From NCBI RefSeq assembly GCF_002754315.1, contig NZ_PEFE01000001.1, forward strand, positions 2,108,001 through 2,172,000: DNA of 64,000 nt. Reading direction: 5' to 3'. Source of the DNA: Flavobacterium sp. 11 (lineage in GTDB: Bacteria > Bacteroidota > Bacteroidia > Flavobacteriales > Flavobacteriaceae). The notes below the pieces were generated by a model that was not told the origin of the DNA, made no database searches, and saw nothing but the letters and a program-made list of their open reading frames with translations. A program made the position numbers and the translations under genes. Below are positions 26,389 through 34,787 of this stretch, in pieces; within the stretch, counting starts at the first letter, position 1; each line of letters opens with the position of its first letter.

Positions 26389-28374
26389 TTACATATTAGG
26401 ATTAGACTTTTCTATTCTTTTCATATTGATAATTTCCGGTGGATGAAGGACCATAGGAAATTGTTCCACTTTTACGGAGCTATTGTCTAAACCAAAAGCT
26501 TTTCCTTCGGATAAACTGAATTTTTTCAGAACGAAATAAGTATTCATTACAATTTTTTCAAAGAAAGTTAAATCGCTGTCATTAGAAAGAAACTTTTCGG
26601 ATAAAACAAATTTGAAATCACCTATAATATTGTTCTTATTTAAGGATTCGTAACGGCTGGAAATATCCATTTCGCCTTTGCTAACCATGTCCTTGATTAC
26701 TTCTTTGAACATTAAGTTTATTTTAGTTGGTTCTCTAAAGCCCAAGTAAAAATCAACTCTATATAAATCGTCTTTCAGGATTTCTGTAACTCGGTATTCT
26801 TTTTTATAAGGTTCGTTTAACACATTTACGTGTATAAACCAGTAGATGTCAGCTCTTTTTGGTCTTTTTCGAAGTATGGAGTACATTACTTTTTCCTCGA
26901 TTTCATCGGATCGGGTTGCGTTTGTCATGTACACTAAATGCGTCGCATATTTAGGAATTGTTTCATCATGACTCAACTCGCCAAGTACTTTTATATAATC
27001 GTCAATTTTAACAATTTGCGTGTAATTTTTACTGATTTTCTTGGCTAAAAACCAAGTGCTCATTATAAAAATCATGAATATTGCCACAAATAAAGTTACA
27101 TAGCCACCTTCCATAAATTTAGAGACATTAGCATACAAAAAGCCAATTTCTATGGTAGCGTATAATGTAATTAATGGCGTCATAAAATACCATTTGACCC
27201 TTTTCATTATCAAATAATAATTTAATAGCGTAGTGGTCATCATCATTCCTAAAATTATGGATAGGCCATAGGCATGCTCCATATATTTAGATTCCTTGAA
27301 ATATAAAATGATCCCTACACATCCTACAAAAAGCAACCAGTTTATGGAAGGAATGTATAATTGTCCTTTTACGTCTGTTGGGTAATTGATTCTTACTTTT
27401 GGCCAAAAATTCAAACGCATGGCTTCATTAATCAATGTAAATGAGCCGCTTATTAAGGCTTGCGAAGCAATAATTGCAGCAAATGTGGCAATTACAATTC
27501 CAATGGGTTGAAACCAATCGGCCATGATTAAATAAAACGGATTATGATTGGAACTTCCTAATTGTGCTAATGTTTTTCCTTCGTGCATCAGTAAAAATGC
27601 TCCTTGTCCAAAATAATTAAGGATTAAAGTAGTTTTTACAAAAATCCAACTCACTCTGATGTTACGTCGTCCACAATGTCCCATATCCGAGTACAATGCT
27701 TCTGCTCCAGTTGTGCATAAGAATACCGCTCCCAGAATTAGAAATCCTTCGCCACCTTTATCTGAGGTTAATAATTTATAGCCATAATACGGATTAATGG
27801 CTTTGAAGATTTCAACATTTTTAAAAATTTGGATGCATCCTAAAATTCCAAGCATAGAAAACCATACTAACATGGTAGGCGAAAAAAACTTACTTACCAG
27901 CTTAGCTCCAAATTGTTGAATACTGAATAGTATGAAAAGTATCGCGATTACAATTGGGATTGTTGGGATATCTGGTTTAAAAATGTGCAATCCCTCAACT
28001 GCGGAAGAAACGGAAATAGGAGGTGTTATGATGCCTTCGGCTAATAATAAACTTCCCCCAATAATGGCAGGGACAATTAGCCATTGTATTTTAGTTTTTT
28101 TGACTAGAGAATATAACGAGAAAATTCCACCTTCACCATGATTGTCCGCATTAAGGGTAATGATTACATACTTTAGTGTAGTTTGTAAAGTCAATGTCCA
28201 CAATATACACGACAAGCCACCTAATATTAATTGACTGTTTATGGCATGTTCTCCAATAATGGATTTCATTACATATAATGGTGAAGTACCAATATCGCCA
28301 TAAATTATTCCTAAAGTAATCAATAAACCAGCAGCAGAAAGTTGACTGTGTATGTTTTTATGCGATGTGCTCAT
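26389..28374 (-). CDS. kup: KUP/HAK/KT-family potassium uptake transporter, paralogue 1
   Basis: 661 residues. Proton-coupled K+ uptake across the inner membrane. About 12 transmembrane helices (20-430) precede a cytoplasmic C-terminal domain of about 220 residues. Family motifs: GIIYGDIGTSPLYVMKSIIG, DNHGEGGIFSLYSLV, TTGAEALYSDMGHCGRRNIR and SGSFTLINEAMRLNFWP. It is very similar to the adjacent upstream paralogue (28492-30453), including the C-terminus, so the pair is a recent tandem duplication. It has its own TAACTTTG promoter box 22 bp upstream of the ATG. The two transporters may differ in affinity or form mixed oligomers. Confidence 0.94.
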   Translation of the reverse strand: MSTSHKNIHSQLSAAGLLITLGIIYGDIGTSPLYVMKSIIGEHAINSQLILGGLSCILWTLTLQTTLKYVIITLNADNHGEGGIFSLYSLVKKTKIQWLIVPAIIGGSLLLAEGIITPPISVSSAVEGLHIFKPDIPTIPIVIAILFILFSIQQFGAKLVSKFFSPTMLVWFSMLGILGCIQIFKNVEIFKAINPYYGYKLLTSDKGGEGFLILGAVFLCTTGAEALYSDMGHCGRRNIRVSWIFVKTTLILNYFGQGAFLLMHEGKTLAQLGSSNHNPFYLIMADWFQPIGIVIATFAAIIASQALISGSFTLINEAMRLNFWPKVRINYPTDVKGQLYIPSINWLLFVGCVGIILYFKESKYMEHAYGLSIILGMMMTTTLLNYYLIMKRVKWYFMTPLITLYATIEIGFLYANVSKFMEGGYVTLFVAIFMIFIMSTWFLAKKISKNYTQIVKIDDYIKVLGELSHDETIPKYATHLVYMTNATRSDEIEEKVMYSILRKRPKRADIYWFIHVNVLNEPYKKEYRVTEILKDDLYRVDFYLGFREPTKINLMFKEVIKDMVSKGEMDISSRYESLNKNNIIGDFKFVLSEKFLSNDSDLTFFEKIVMNTYFVLKKFSLSEGKAFGLDNSSVKVEQFPMVLHPPEIINMKRIEKSNPNM

Positions 28375-28396
28375 GAAAAATTTTTAAAAAACTTTT

Positions 28397-28404
28397 CAAA
28401 GTTA
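28397..28404 (-). promoter_or_regulatory. -7 element of the first kup promoter
   Basis: Minus-strand TAACTTTG matches TAnnTTTG exactly and lies 22 bp from the ATG. TTA in the TTG position lies 19 bp further upstream. The same arrangement precedes the other kup gene. Confidence 0.55.
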
Positions 28405-28445
28405 CTATTTTAGAATAAATTAACAGTAATTAATGAAGAAAAGAT

Positions 28446-28480
28446 AATTAAAGCACAGTTTTTAGCACTGTACTTTAATT
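28446..28480 (-). terminator. Hairpin between the two kup genes (possible terminator)
   Basis: The stem AATTAAAG-C-ACAGT (28446-28459) / ACTGT-A-CTTTAATT (28467-28480) has one C-A mismatch and a 7-nt loop, just after the second kup stop. No good T-run follows, so it could instead be a processing or regulatory hairpin. Confidence 0.4.
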
Positions 28481-28491
28481 ATATGGTATAA

Positions 28492-30453
28492 TTATTTAAT
28501 TCTTGTCAAACCTATCTTTTCAGGTGCATGAAGTACCATTGGGAATTTCTCTATTTTTACGGAACTACTGTCCAAACCAAATGCTCTTTCTTCTGATAAA
28601 CTTAATTTTTTTATTAAGAAATAAGAGTTCATAATTATTTTTTCATGCCATCTTAAGTCACTATCGTTAGAAAGGAATTTTTCAGATAATACAAATTTGA
28701 AATCACCTATGATATTGTTTTTATTCAAAGATTCGTATCTGCTGGTAATATCCATTTCTCCTTTTTGAACCATATCCTTGATTACTTCCTTAAACATCAA
28801 GTTAATTTTTGTAGGTTCTCTAAATCCTAAATTAAAGTCTACACGATACAAATCATCTTTAACAATTTCGGTTACTTTATATTCGGTTTTATAGGGTTCA
28901 GTCAATATATTCACATGGACAAACCAATAAATATCAGCTCTTTTAGGTCTTTTTTGTAAAATAGAATACATCACTTTTTCTTCTATCTCATCCACTCTTC
29001 CAGCATTAGTCATATACACTAAATGGGTGGCGTATTTTGGGATTGATAAATCAGCACTTAATTCAACAAGTACTTTTTTGTAATCTTCAATTTTAACAAT
29101 TTTAGTATAACTCTTGTTGATTTTCTTAGCCAAATACCAAATAGTCATTACTGATATCAATGCAATAGCTATAAAAAGCGTTACATAACCACCATCAGCG
29201 AACTTAGTGATATTTGCTGCCAGAAAACTAAATTCGATTATTAAGTAAATGGTAATCAGTGGTACAATGAAATATAATTTTACTCTTTTCATTATCAAAT
29301 AAAAATTAAGTAAAATAGTGGTCATTATCATGCATAAGATGATTGCTAAACCATAAGCATGCTCCATATTACTGGATTCTTCAAAGTGCAATACGATTCC
29401 GACACAACCAAAAAACAATAACCAGTTTATTGACGGAATGTACAATTGCCCTTTTAATTCAGTAGGATATTTGATTTTTACTTTTGGCCAAAAATTCAAT
29501 CGCATTGCCTCATTTATCAACGTAAAAGATCCACTGATTAATGCTTGTGAAGCAATTACAGCAGCAAGCGTAGCTATTACAATTCCTATAGGTTGAAACC
29601 AGTCTGGCATTATTAGATAAAAAGGATTTCCGTTTTTCCCGCCCAAACTTTGTAATGTTTCCCCTTCGTGGTGTGTTAAATAAGCGGCTTGACCAAAATA
29701 ATTAAGTACTAAAGCGATTTTTACAAAAATCCAACTGATTCTGATGTTTTTTCGTCCGCAATGTCCCATATCTGAGTACAATGCTTCAGCACCGGTAGTA
29801 CAAAGGAATACAAAGCCTAAAACAAAAAAGCCTTCTGGATGAATGGTCAATAAATGATATGCGTAATACGGATTGATGGCTTTTAAAACCTCGGTATTTT
29901 GAGAAATTTGTGAGATTCCAAGAACTGCAAGCATTGCAAACCAAATCATCATCATTGGGGCAAAAAATTTACCGACTAATTTGGTCCCAAATTGTTGAAT
30001 GGTAAAAAGCACAAATAGGATGCCTATAACAATTGGGATTGTATTAATTTCAGGGTAATAGGTTCTGATTCCCTCAACTGCAGATGATACTGAGATAGGA
30101 GGAGTGATAATTCCATCAGCAAGTAATGCACTTCCACCGATTATTGCGGGGACTATTAGCCATTGGATTTTTGTCTTTTTGACTAAAGCGTATAAAGCAA
30201 AAATTCCACCTTCTCCATGATTGTCAGCACTTAGTGTAATGATGACATATTTTATAGTGGTTTGTAAAGTAAGTGTCCAAAAAACACATGAAATTCCGCC
30301 TAAAACAATATCAGCATTAATAACATGATCCCCAAGTATGGCTTTCATTACGTATAATGGTGAAGTTCCAATATCACCGTAAATTATTCCTAATGAAATT
30401 AATAATCCACCTAATGTCCATTTACTATGGAGGTCTTTGTGTGAAGTGCTCAT
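28492..30453 (-). CDS. kup: KUP/HAK/KT-family potassium uptake transporter, paralogue 2
   Basis: 653 residues, with the same fold and motifs as the neighbouring copy (GIIYGDIGTSPLYVMKAILG, DNHGEGGIFALYALV, TTGAEALYSDMGHCGRKNIR, SGSFTLINEAMRLNFWP). Most of the differences are in hydrophobic loops and the last 20 residues. It begins with the same MSTSHK start, and 22 bp upstream has a TAAATTTG -7 box matching the arrangement of paralogue 1, so promoter and gene were duplicated together. Imports K+ with H+; inner membrane. Confidence 0.94.
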   Translation of the reverse strand: MSTSHKDLHSKWTLGGLLISLGIIYGDIGTSPLYVMKAILGDHVINADIVLGGISCVFWTLTLQTTIKYVIITLSADNHGEGGIFALYALVKKTKIQWLIVPAIIGGSALLADGIITPPISVSSAVEGIRTYYPEINTIPIVIGILFVLFTIQQFGTKLVGKFFAPMMMIWFAMLAVLGISQISQNTEVLKAINPYYAYHLLTIHPEGFFVLGFVFLCTTGAEALYSDMGHCGRKNIRISWIFVKIALVLNYFGQAAYLTHHEGETLQSLGGKNGNPFYLIMPDWFQPIGIVIATLAAVIASQALISGSFTLINEAMRLNFWPKVKIKYPTELKGQLYIPSINWLLFFGCVGIVLHFEESSNMEHAYGLAIILCMIMTTILLNFYLIMKRVKLYFIVPLITIYLIIEFSFLAANITKFADGGYVTLFIAIALISVMTIWYLAKKINKSYTKIVKIEDYKKVLVELSADLSIPKYATHLVYMTNAGRVDEIEEKVMYSILQKRPKRADIYWFVHVNILTEPYKTEYKVTEIVKDDLYRVDFNLGFREPTKINLMFKEVIKDMVQKGEMDITSRYESLNKNNIIGDFKFVLSEKFLSNDSDLRWHEKIIMNSYFLIKKLSLSEERAFGLDSSSVKIEKFPMVLHAPEKIGLTRIK

Positions 30454-30475
30454 GAAAAATTTTTAAAAAACTGGT

Positions 30476-30483
30476 CAAATTTA
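30476..30483 (-). promoter_or_regulatory. -7 element of the second kup promoter
   Basis: Minus-strand TAAATTTG matches TAnnTTTG, 22 bp before the ATG, with a sequence context (GTTAATTTATT upstream) shared with the other kup promoter. Confidence 0.55.
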
Positions 30484-30517
30484 CACTTTTAAAATAAATT
30501 AACGCTTTTTATACAAT

Positions 30518-30549
30518 AAAAAAAACACGGCGTTATGAGCCGTGTTTTT
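30518..30549 (-). terminator. Rho-independent terminator of the repeat-protein gene
   Basis: The perfect 10-bp stem AAAACACGGC (30522-30531) / GCCGTGTTTT (30539-30548) has a T-run on the minus strand, 23 bp after the stop. Confidence 0.85.
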
Positions 30550-30571
30550 AAAGTTTTCTATTGAAGTTTTT

Positions 30572-31978
30572 TTAAGATCTTCTATTGTTCTCTCTTGAAG
30601 AATTTCCTCTTTGAGATTCACTTCTTTGTGGTGCTGATTCTCTTGAGGAATTACCTCTGCTTTGAGATTCTGCTCTTTGTGGCGCTGCCTGAGTAGAAGG
30701 ACTAGTTCTGTTTTGAGAGTAATCTCTTTGAGAATTTCCTCTTTGTGGCGCTGCCTGAGTAGAAGGACTGGTTCTGTTTTGAGAATAATCTCTTTGAGAA
30801 TTCCCTCTTTGTGGCGCTGCCTGAGTAGAAGGGCTGGTTCTGTTTTGAGAATAATCTCTTTGAGAATTTCCTCTTTGTGGCGCTGCCTGAGTTGAAGGGC
30901 TGGTTCTGTTTTGAGAGTAATCTCTTTGAGAATTTCCTCTTTGTTGCGTTGCCTGAGTAGAAGGACTGGTTCTGTTTTGAGAGTAATCTCTTTGAGAATT
31001 TCCTCTTTGTGGCGTTGCCTGACTAGAAGGATTAGTTCTGTTTTGAGAATAATCTCTTTGAGAATTTCCTCTTTGTGGCGTTGCCTGACTAGAAGGATTA
31101 GTTCTATTTTGAGAGTAATCTCTTGATGAACCTGATCTTTGTGGAGTTGTTTCTCTTGATGAACCAGTTCTGTTTTGAGAATAATCTCTTTGATTTCCTG
31201 TTCTTCTGTTAGAGTAACCAACCTCGTTTCTTGAACCTCTTCTTTGATCTAATTCATAACGGTTAGTTACATTAGCATTTCTTCTGGAGAAGGAATAATT
31301 CGGGTGTTGTCTTTCATAACCATTTGAACGTCTAGAGCTGTGTAGAACAATTGCGCGCTCACTTCTTCTGTAATTAACATAATTGTAATTATTGTTAATG
31401 TTCAAGCTAATGTTGATGTTATTTCTATATCTGAATATTGGAAATGGATTCCATGCATAATAATAGGAAGGATAATATCCCCAATACCATGTAGAGTAAT
31501 AAGGACGATAATTAGCAGACCAGAATGAAGCATAAATTAGTGGAGTACTATAATATACAGGCTCATAAATATAATTTTGACCATACATGTATACATCTCC
31601 TACAACTTGAACGTGAATGTTGTTATTTCTATCTTTTTCAACGTCAATTGTAGCAACATCTTGATATACGTCTCTATCTATAACAGATTGAATGATGATT
31701 ACGTGAGTCCGATTTTCGACAGTTTCAATAACTCTCAAATAATCAACTTCATTGTCATTATTCAAATCTAAATTTGATATTTGTAGTTCGGGGTCATTCA
31801 GGCGTCTTTCAAAATCTTGTAGATTTCTAGAGTCACCAAAAATAGAAGCAACAGCTCTCAGATCAAGATTGTCACTGATTTCATTATTCATTGCATTTAC
31901 TGATGTTCTATCTTGCGCCTGTATTTGAGTTGCGAAAACAGTAGTCAATAAACTCAATAGTAGTAGTTTCGTTTTCAT
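30572..31978 (-). CDS. Secreted protein with a C-terminal array of eight 22-residue repeats
   Basis: 468 residues. The signal peptide is MKTKLLLLSLLTTVFATQIQAQ. The N-terminal half contains LDLNNDNEVDYLRVIE (EF-hand-like), a beta-rich segment (THVIIIQSVIDRDVYQDVATIDVE) and a tyrosine/tryptophan-rich stretch (about 160-215). From residue 264 to 439 there are eight repeats of 22 residues beginning RDYSQNRT and ending in a QRGNSQ-like motif, then a Ser/Arg-rich tail. The repeats are basic, glutamine/serine-rich and probably disordered, so they may bind polyanions or cell-wall material; this is inference. I recognise no enzymatic domain. Monocistronic with a terminator. The repeat region keeps a second long frame open on the same strand. 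Confidence 0.8.
   Translation of the reverse strand: MKTKLLLLSLLTTVFATQIQAQDRTSVNAMNNEISDNLDLRAVASIFGDSRNLQDFERRLNDPELQISNLDLNNDNEVDYLRVIETVENRTHVIIIQSVIDRDVYQDVATIDVEKDRNNNIHVQVVGDVYMYGQNYIYEPVYYSTPLIYASFWSANYRPYYSTWYWGYYPSYYYAWNPFPIFRYRNNINISLNINNNYNYVNYRRSERAIVLHSSRRSNGYERQHPNYSFSRRNANVTNRYELDQRRGSRNEVGYSNRRTGNQRDYSQNRTGSSRETTPQRSGSSRDYSQNRTNPSSQATPQRGNSQRDYSQNRTNPSSQATPQRGNSQRDYSQNRTSPSTQATQQRGNSQRDYSQNRTSPSTQAAPQRGNSQRDYSQNRTSPSTQAAPQRGNSQRDYSQNRTSPSTQAAPQRGNSQRDYSQNRTSPSTQAAPQRAESQSRGNSSRESAPQRSESQRGNSSRENNRRS
30662..31189 (-). repeat. Tandem array of eight 66-bp repeats inside the secreted protein gene
   Basis: Eight 66-bp units (22 codons each) encode residues 264-439. Three consecutive units near the 3' end are nearly identical in DNA, and the outer units have diverged, as expected from repeated slippage or unequal exchange in the middle. 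Copy number is likely to vary between strains. Confidence 0.85.
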
Positions 31979-32084
31979 AATTAATTGAATTAAGTTTATC
32001 CTTATTTTTGATTATCCAATTACTGTGCCAATTAATTTAAACCATGTTTACTATTCTTATTATTAATTGTAAATTAGCCCTAAA

Positions 32085-33158
32085 ATGTATAAGAAAATGA
32101 GAACCTTTTTTTTGATTCTATTGATTTCAACTGTTTTGACATCCTGTAAAACAGCTGATTTTGTTGTAAAAAATGATGCTAATGCTGAATTTAAGTCTAT
32201 TGTGGTAGATACATTATTTCAGGATAAAATAAGTATCAGGGCTGTTTTAATTGATGCAAATAAAATTTGGTTTGCAGCTGATAAAGGGAGGTTTGGTTTT
32301 TTTAATTTGGATAATAATCAAAAATTTGAAAGCAAGATTATCAAAGATTCCTTGAAGCTTGAGTTTAGAAGTAATGCCAAAACAAAAAAGCATATTTTTA
32401 TTCTAAATGTTGGGAATCCAGCTTTGTTATATCAAATTTCAAAAGACGGAAAAGAAACAAAATTAGTGTATCAGGAAAATCACGAGAAAGTGTTTTTTGA
32501 TAGTATGCAGTTTTGGAATGATAAAGAAGGGATAGCGATGGGAGACCCAATTGCTGATTGTCTGAACGTAATTATTACTCGTGATGGCGGAAATTCATGG
32601 AATAAAGTCCCATCGGATAAATTGCCAAAAGTGATGGACGGAGAAGCAGCTTTTGCGGCAAGCAATACTAATATTATAATCAAAGGAAATCATGCATGGA
32701 TTGTTTCCGGTGGAAAAAAATCTAGAGTTTTTTATTCTCCTGACAAAGGAAATTCATGGAAAGTATATGATACTCCAATAGTGCAGGGGAAATCAATGAC
32801 CGGAATTTTTACGGCAGATTTTTATGATGCTCAAACTGGATTTGTTGCCGGAGGAGATTATGAAGTGCGAAATCAAAATTTTTCTAATAAAGCAATCACT
32901 GCTGATGGTGGAAAAACATGGAAGCTAATAGCAGAAAATCAAGGTTTTGGATATGCTTCTTGTGTGCAATATGTTCCTGGAAGTAACGGTAAAGGGCTGG
33001 TAACAGTTGGTTTCTCAGGTATATACTATTCCTCGGATGGTGGTACTTCATGGAAACAATTTTCTACCGATTCTACTCTTAATACAATAAGGTTTATAGA
33101 TAACCACACAGCAATTGCAGCGGGACAAAATAAAATGATTCGCATCAGTTTTAAATAA
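32085..33158 (+). CDS. BNR/Ycf48-type beta-propeller lipoprotein
   Basis: 357 residues. Lipoprotein signal with lipobox LTSCKTAD; an ATG four codons downstream is equally possible. The rest is a beta-propeller of BNR/Asp-box type repeats: DGGNSWNKV, DKGNSWKVY, DGGKTWKLI and DGGTSWKQF at roughly 80-residue spacing, as in Ycf48/HCF136-like and sialidase-like repeat proteins. The frequent annotation 'oxidoreductase' for such proteins has no support in the sequence. Outer-membrane or periplasmic face; function unknown, perhaps a scaffold for assembly of another complex. Followed by a strong bidirectional terminator. Confidence 0.82.
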   Translation: MYKKMRTFFLILLISTVLTSCKTADFVVKNDANAEFKSIVVDTLFQDKISIRAVLIDANKIWFAADKGRFGFFNLDNNQKFESKIIKDSLKLEFRSNAKTKKHIFILNVGNPALLYQISKDGKETKLVYQENHEKVFFDSMQFWNDKEGIAMGDPIADCLNVIITRDGGNSWNKVPSDKLPKVMDGEAAFAASNTNIIIKGNHAWIVSGGKKSRVFYSPDKGNSWKVYDTPIVQGKSMTGIFTADFYDAQTGFVAGGDYEVRNQNFSNKAITADGGKTWKLIAENQGFGYASCVQYVPGSNGKGLVTVGFSGIYYSSDGGTSWKQFSTDSTLNTIRFIDNHTAIAAGQNKMIRISFK

Positions 33159-33162
33159 TGAA

Positions 33163-33208
33163 AAACACCCTAAGTCTAATATAATCAGAGCTTAGGGTGT
33201 TTTTTTTT
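33163..33208 (+). terminator. Rho-independent terminator after the BNR lipoprotein gene
   Basis: The 12-bp stem AAACACCCTAAG (33163-33174) / CTTAGGGTGTTT (33191-33202) is followed by a T-run. The A run on the other side could also stop the convergent CpxP-like gene. Confidence 0.88.
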
Positions 33209-33230
33209 GAACTAATAAAAATAAAAAAGA

Positions 33231-33689
33231 TTATTTTTTTTGACCTTTGTTACGGTATTGTTGTAACAATTTTCTATTGAAATCTTCTTCAGCTTTTTTT
33301 AGTTTAACTATTTTTACGGCTGGTAAAATTGTTCTCACATTTTGCATGAATTTTTTTCGCAATAAAAATAACTCTTCTTCAGTATCTTCAATTTGGGCCA
33401 AAAAGGTATTTGCTTCTTTTTCAGTTATTTTATCCAGCGAGCCATCATTCATTCTTCTCATATACGTTTTCATTTTTTGATGTCTCAGTTCAAACTGTTT
33501 GTCATCAAATGTATTATATATTGGCCAGAATCTTTCGGCTTCATTAGTTGTTAAGTCTAATTCAGTCGTAAAAAAAGCTACTTTTAAAGCTTTTATTTGT
33601 TCTTTTTTCTCTTTCATACTTTCGCCTTGAGCGTAAAAGTTAAAAGAAACGAATAGTAATAGTATTGGTAATAATTTTTTTATGTTCAT
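33231..33689 (-). CDS. CpxP/Spy-like periplasmic protein of the ECF sigma cluster
   Basis: 152 residues with signal peptide (about 1-20, ending FNFYAQ) and an all-helical charged body (KEQIKALKVAFFTTELDLTTNEAERFWPIYN), the LTxxQ/Spy-like pattern often annotated as 'sensor of ECF-type sigma factor' in Flavobacteria. It lies after the sigma and anti-sigma genes on the same strand, so it may feed an envelope-stress signal to them or be a target of the sigma factor. Chaperone-like activity, as in Spy, is inferred only. Confidence 0.78.
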   Translation of the reverse strand: MNIKKLLPILLLFVSFNFYAQGESMKEKKEQIKALKVAFFTTELDLTTNEAERFWPIYNTFDDKQFELRHQKMKTYMRRMNDGSLDKITEKEANTFLAQIEDTEEELFLLRKKFMQNVRTILPAVKIVKLKKAEEDFNRKLLQQYRNKGQKK

Positions 33690-33737
33690 TTCGTATTTAT
33701 TTAATTATAGCTTTGGATGAAAGCTTTACAGTCTAGT

Positions 33738-34151
33738 TTATTCTAAAATAAGATTTTCTAAGTTTGAATTTGTTGACAAATGATCTTCAATCGCATCATC
33801 TCCTAAAACAATACCGGTTTTTATGTTATTAATATCTTCAGTTTCTAGTACACTTATCAAGTCATATTGGTTTACATTAGATTGATACGTAATGTAATTT
33901 TCTAAAGCCGCAGCGTCTAATTCTTTTGTGTTTGTCGAAGAAGGACTTAAAATTGGAATCATCAAAGCAAGTACTAAAATTGCTACTGCCATCATAATTA
34001 AAGTTTTTCTTTTTTGGAAAATAGAAATTACTTTCGGCTCGTTTTTAGGTAATTGCTCCATCATTTTGATTGAAAAATTTTCAAAATAATGGTCTGGAGT
34101 TTTAAATCCAGTTTCAATTTTAGGTTCGTTCTCTAATTTAAATGTTTTCAT
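33738..34151 (-). CDS. Putative anti-sigma factor, single-pass membrane protein
   Basis: 137 residues. The N-terminal cytoplasmic part (about 1-45: ENEPKIETGFKTPDHYFENF) resembles short anti-sigma regions of Bacteroidota. One transmembrane helix follows (TLIMMAVAILVLALMIPIL, about 50-68), then a short periplasmic tail. It is located 33 bp after the ECF sigma gene and before the CpxP-like gene. Position and topology support the anti-sigma role; no zinc motif or conserved domain is visible, so the assignment rests on context. Confidence 0.65.
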   Translation of the reverse strand: MKTFKLENEPKIETGFKTPDHYFENFSIKMMEQLPKNEPKVISIFQKRKTLIMMAVAILVLALMIPILSPSSTNTKELDAAALENYITYQSNVNQYDLISVLETEDINNIKTGIVLGDDAIEDHLSTNSNLENLILE

Positions 34152-34184
34152 AATATGTTTTAGACAGTGTTACAGCTAAAAGGT

Positions 34185-34727
34185 TTAATTTGTCGAAACA
34201 AAAGCTTCAATTTTTTTTACGGCAAGATGATAAGATGCCTTCAATCCACCAACAGTGGTTCCCAGAATTTCTGAGATTTCTTCGTATTTCAGTTCTTGAA
34301 AATATTTCATTTTAAAAACCAATTGTTGCTTTTCAGGCAATAATGCAATCGCTTTTTGTAATTTTATTTGAATTTCATTTCCGTCAAAAAACACGTCGGC
34401 TTCCAGATTATCAATAGTTTTGTTTTGTAAAGTTTCTGATGAAATACCACTCGTTTTTGATTTTTGTTTCAAAAATGTCAAGGATTCATTAGTTGCTATG
34501 CGATACATCCATGAAAAAAGTTTGCTTTCTCCTTTGAAATTTTTCAGATTTTGAAATATTTTTATAAAAGTATTTTGCAATACATCATCAGCATCATCGT
34601 GATTCAAAACGATGTTACGAATATGATTGTATAACGGTCTTTGATAATCCTGTAATAACTGCTGAAACGCTTGATTTTGCGTTTTAGAGTTTAACAATTG
34701 ATTTATAAATTCCTGTTCTTCTTGCAA
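34185..34727 (-). CDS. ECF-family RNA polymerase sigma factor
   Basis: 180 residues with sigma-70 region 2 (YNHIRNIVLNHDDADDVLQNTFIKIFQNLKNF; then SWMYRIATNESLTFL) and region 4 (LPEKQQLVFKMKYFQELKYEEISEILGTTVGGLKASYHLAVKKIE, with the helix-turn-helix). Length and region order are normal for ECF sigma factors. It directs RNA polymerase to an unknown regulon, probably envelope-related given the neighbouring anti-sigma and CpxP-like genes. It is first in a three-gene minus-strand cluster. Confidence 0.92.
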   Translation of the reverse strand: MQEEQEFINQLLNSKTQNQAFQQLLQDYQRPLYNHIRNIVLNHDDADDVLQNTFIKIFQNLKNFKGESKLFSWMYRIATNESLTFLKQKSKTSGISSETLQNKTIDNLEADVFFDGNEIQIKLQKAIALLPEKQQLVFKMKYFQELKYEEISEILGTTVGGLKASYHLAVKKIEAFVSTN

Positions 34728-34787
34728 AGCGATTATTTAAGAGTTAGAATAGAATTTATCAAAAAGGTTTAATCTATTTATAAAAGA

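Noticed and set aside
30499..31221. 240-codon frame encoding a Leu/Arg/Lys-rich protein
   Set aside because: A phase shadow of the 66-bp repeat array; no signal or similarity of its own.
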